Assembly (NCBI GenBank): GCA_002711555.1
Contig: PARQ01000027.1
Coordinates: 89,274-96,438 of the forward strand
Length of the DNA: 7,165 nucleotides
Reading direction: 5' to 3'
From: Rhodospirillaceae bacterium
GTDB lineage: Bacteria > Pseudomonadota > Alphaproteobacteria > UBA8366
Shown here piece by piece: positions 5,713 through 7,165 of the stretch (position 1 is the stretch's first letter; every line of letters begins with the position of its first letter). The position numbers and the translations under genes are program-made. Under the pieces are notes generated by a model, which searched no databases, was not told the origin of the DNA, and saw only the letters and a program-made list of their open reading frames with translations.

Positions 5713-6855
5713 ATGGCGTTGAAGGCCTCCAATAGAGGCTGCATTCCATCATTCATGGTTATGGATGTGCTTAAAGCAGCGAATCAAAAAAAGCTAGATG
5801 GAGAAGCGGTGTATCATCTCGAAATTGGCCAGCCTGGCACCGGCGCTCCAAGGGGAGTTGGTGAGGCGGTTGCTAGTGCACTCTCATCAGAGAAACTGGG
5901 GTACACCGATGCGTTTGGATTGTCTTCATTGAGAGGGGCAATTTCTAAACACTACCTCGATCATTATAAATTTGATGTACCGGTTGAACGAATTGCTGTC
6001 ACCGCTGGCTCTTCGGCAGGGTTTGTATTAAGCTTCCTCGCTGCTTTTGATATAGGAGATCGGGTTGCGGTAATTTCTCCAGGATATCCATGTTACCGAC
6101 ATATTTTGCAGGCTTTTGGAATAACGCCAGTAATTGTTCAAACCGATGCAAACTCTAGATTTCAGCCAACCCCGGACCTATTAGAGACAGTTTTGCCGCT
6201 TGATGGATTGATTATTGCGTCACCGTCAAATCCAAGCGGCACTATGCTTCTTCCTGAAGAATTGGGGGCTCTATCAGACTTCTGTGATGTTGAAAATATT
6301 CGCCTTATCTCTGATGAGATTTACCATGGGATATCCCATGAGCGCCAAGAAGTTACTGCTACGTCATTAAATTCAGATGCTATTGTTATCAATAGTTTTT
6401 CAAAATATTTCTCCATGACTGGTTGGCGTGTTGGTTGGATGGTATTACCTCCAGAGCTTTTGCGCTCAGTGGAATGTCTCCAGCAAAATCTATTTATTTG
6501 CGCGCCTGCGGTTTCGCAAGTTGCAGCAAAAGCTGCATTCGATTGTCATGATGAACTAGAAAAATTAGTAGCTTTATACCGAAGGAATAGAGACTTTCTA
6601 ATAAAAAATTTACCTGGTGTAGGGTTTGATAGATGCGCCCCAGCTGATGGAGCTTTTTACATATACGCGGATGTATCGGGCCAAACTGATAATAGTGAGA
6701 AATTTTGTCAAGACATTCTCAGTGCAACTGGAGTAGCTCTAACACCAGGTTGCGACTTTGATCCCAATTATGGGAAAACATCTGTCCGTATCTCTTATGC
6801 GGAAGCACCCGAGGTTATAGAGCAGGCAATTGCTCAACTTCAAAAGACAAATTAA
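5713..6855 (+). CDS. PLP-dependent class I/II aminotransferase (aspartate aminotransferase-like)
   Basis: The 380-residue product is a full-length fold-type I aminotransferase, cytosolic, with no signal peptide. Motifs occur in the expected order: EIGQPGTGAP at 37-46, GYTDAFGLSSLRGAI at 63-77, the phosphate-binding TAGSSAG at 97-103, and PGYPCYRH with Tyr128 positioned to stack on the cofactor. These are followed by SPSNPSGT with Asn173, SDEIYHG with Asp201 and Tyr204, and INSFSKYFSMTGWRVGW with Lys231 as the Schiff-base lysine and Arg239. SVRISYA follows with Arg359, the residue that binds the substrate carboxylate in this family. It should transfer amino groups between an amino acid and a 2-oxo acid; the donor specificity (aspartate, alanine, aromatic) is not readable from sequence. 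It starts at an ATG with a good Shine-Dalgarno site, 17 bases after the lipoprotein gene, and its stop overlaps the end of the convergent RNase E gene. Confidence 0.93.
   Translation: MALKASNRGCIPSFMVMDVLKAANQKKLDGEAVYHLEIGQPGTGAPRGVGEAVASALSSEKLGYTDAFGLSSLRGAISKHYLDHYKFDVPVERIAVTAGSSAGFVLSFLAAFDIGDRVAVISPGYPCYRHILQAFGITPVIVQTDANSRFQPTPDLLETVLPLDGLIIASPSNPSGTMLLPEELGALSDFCDVENIRLISDEIYHGISHERQEVTATSLNSDAIVINSFSKYFSMTGWRVGWMVLPPELLRSVECLQQNLFICAPAVSQVAAKAAFDCHDELEKLVALYRRNRDFLIKNLPGVGFDRCAPADGAFYIYADVSGQTDNSEKFCQDILSATGVALTPGCDFDPNYGKTSVRISYAEAPEVIEQAIAQLQKTN
6325..6340. repeat. Perfect 16-base palindrome within the aminotransferase gene
   Basis: CATGGGATATCCCATG is its own reverse complement. 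It encodes HGISH of the conserved DEIYHGISHE segment next to the PLP-binding Tyr204, so coding constraint may explain much of it. There is no spacer for a hairpin loop, so a dimeric protein-binding site is the only regulatory reading, and it is speculative. Confidence 0.35.
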
Positions 6856-7165
6856 TTAAGGACCTTATTCCACCAGCCCGTACGTTTTTCCGTCTTTTCA
6901 TTATTGTCGGCTGATGTCTTAGTGCTTGTAGTAAGAGACTTCTTTTCTGATGCCTTAGACTTCTTCTTCGCAATACCTGATTTAAGGCTGTCTTTAGAAT
7001 CGGCATTCCTAACTTCGGGCGTATTTGTTTCTTTTTGTTTTTCCTTTGCAGGCTCCCCCTGTTTTGAAATGTCTGAAGTTTTTTGGCGGTTTTGTCCTGC
7101 CGATTTTTTCTTCTCTGATATTTTTTCAGGAAGGGGATTCTCGTTTTCAGAAAGGCTATTGCTTT
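6852..7165 (-). CDS. rne: C-terminal tail of ribonuclease E (partial, 5' end outside window)
   Basis: On the minus strand a frame is open from the window edge to the TAA at 6854-6852, giving 103 residues with no internal start codon. The sequence is a low-complexity, probably disordered tail rich in Lys, Ser, Glu and Thr, with basic clusters such as AKKKSKASEKKS. It ends in KRTGWWNKVLN. A basic disordered C-terminal half closing with a GWW motif is characteristic of alphaproteobacterial RNase E; in Caulobacter the GWW peptide docks polynucleotide phosphorylase to build the RNA degradosome. The basic clusters would suit RNA binding. The catalytic S1/DNase I-like half lies beyond the window, so the identity rests on the tail, plus my recollection that M48/DsbA/aminotransferase genes often neighbour rne in this class. 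Its stop overlaps the aminotransferase stop by four bases, tail to tail. Confidence 0.7.
   Translation of the reverse strand, partial: SNSLSENENPLPEKISEKKKSAGQNRQKTSDISKQGEPAKEKQKETNTPEVRNADSKDSLKSGIAKKKSKASEKKSLTTSTKTSADNNEKTEKRTGWWNKVLN

Overview
The window looks like a gene-dense chromosomal stretch of a Gram-negative bacterium, most likely an alphaproteobacterium with an AT-leaning genome. The support is a BepA-type periplasmic M48 protease in an operon with a DsbA-type thiol oxidoreductase, a lipoprotein signal on a gamma-glutamyltransferase-like protein, and a C-terminal GWW tail typical of alphaproteobacterial RNase E. There are no tRNAs, rRNAs, transposons, CRISPR arrays or phage genes, and no gene-free gap longer than a few dozen bases. 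The taxonomic call is inference from protein families and gene order; no marker gene is present.

Layout. (1) Positions 1-1996, plus strand: the 3' two thirds of an S9 (prolyl oligopeptidase family) peptidase, then a zeta-class glutathione S-transferase/maleylacetoacetate isomerase (maiA) starting at TTG four bases after the peptidase stop. (2) Positions 2003-4170, minus strand: a two-gene operon, an M48 metalloprotease with C-terminal TPR-like repeats followed by a DsbA-family oxidoreductase; the two reading frames meet at a TAATG junction. (3) Positions 4208-6855, plus strand: a divergently transcribed pair, a lipoprotein related to gamma-glutamyltranspeptidase and a PLP-dependent class I/II aminotransferase. 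(4) Positions 6852-7165, minus strand: the last 103 residues of a Lys/Ser/Glu-rich tail ending in GWWNKVLN, read as the end of RNase E (rne). This last gene has no start codon in the window and is easily missed.

How the genes may work together. The M48/DsbA pair fits outer-membrane protein quality control: E. coli BepA degrades or helps assemble LptD, whose maturation needs disulfide formation and rearrangement. The divergent pair encodes an envelope protein of the gamma-glutamyltranspeptidase fold, apparently lacking several canonical catalytic residues, and a cytosolic amino-acid aminotransferase. The start codons of the two divergent units are only 37 bases apart, so their promoters must lie partly in each other's transcribed or coding sequence. 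Most of the window is conserved housekeeping content. I see no clear new defence or mobile system; the most interesting points are the degenerate transpeptidase active site, the compact divergent control region and the RNase E tail motif.
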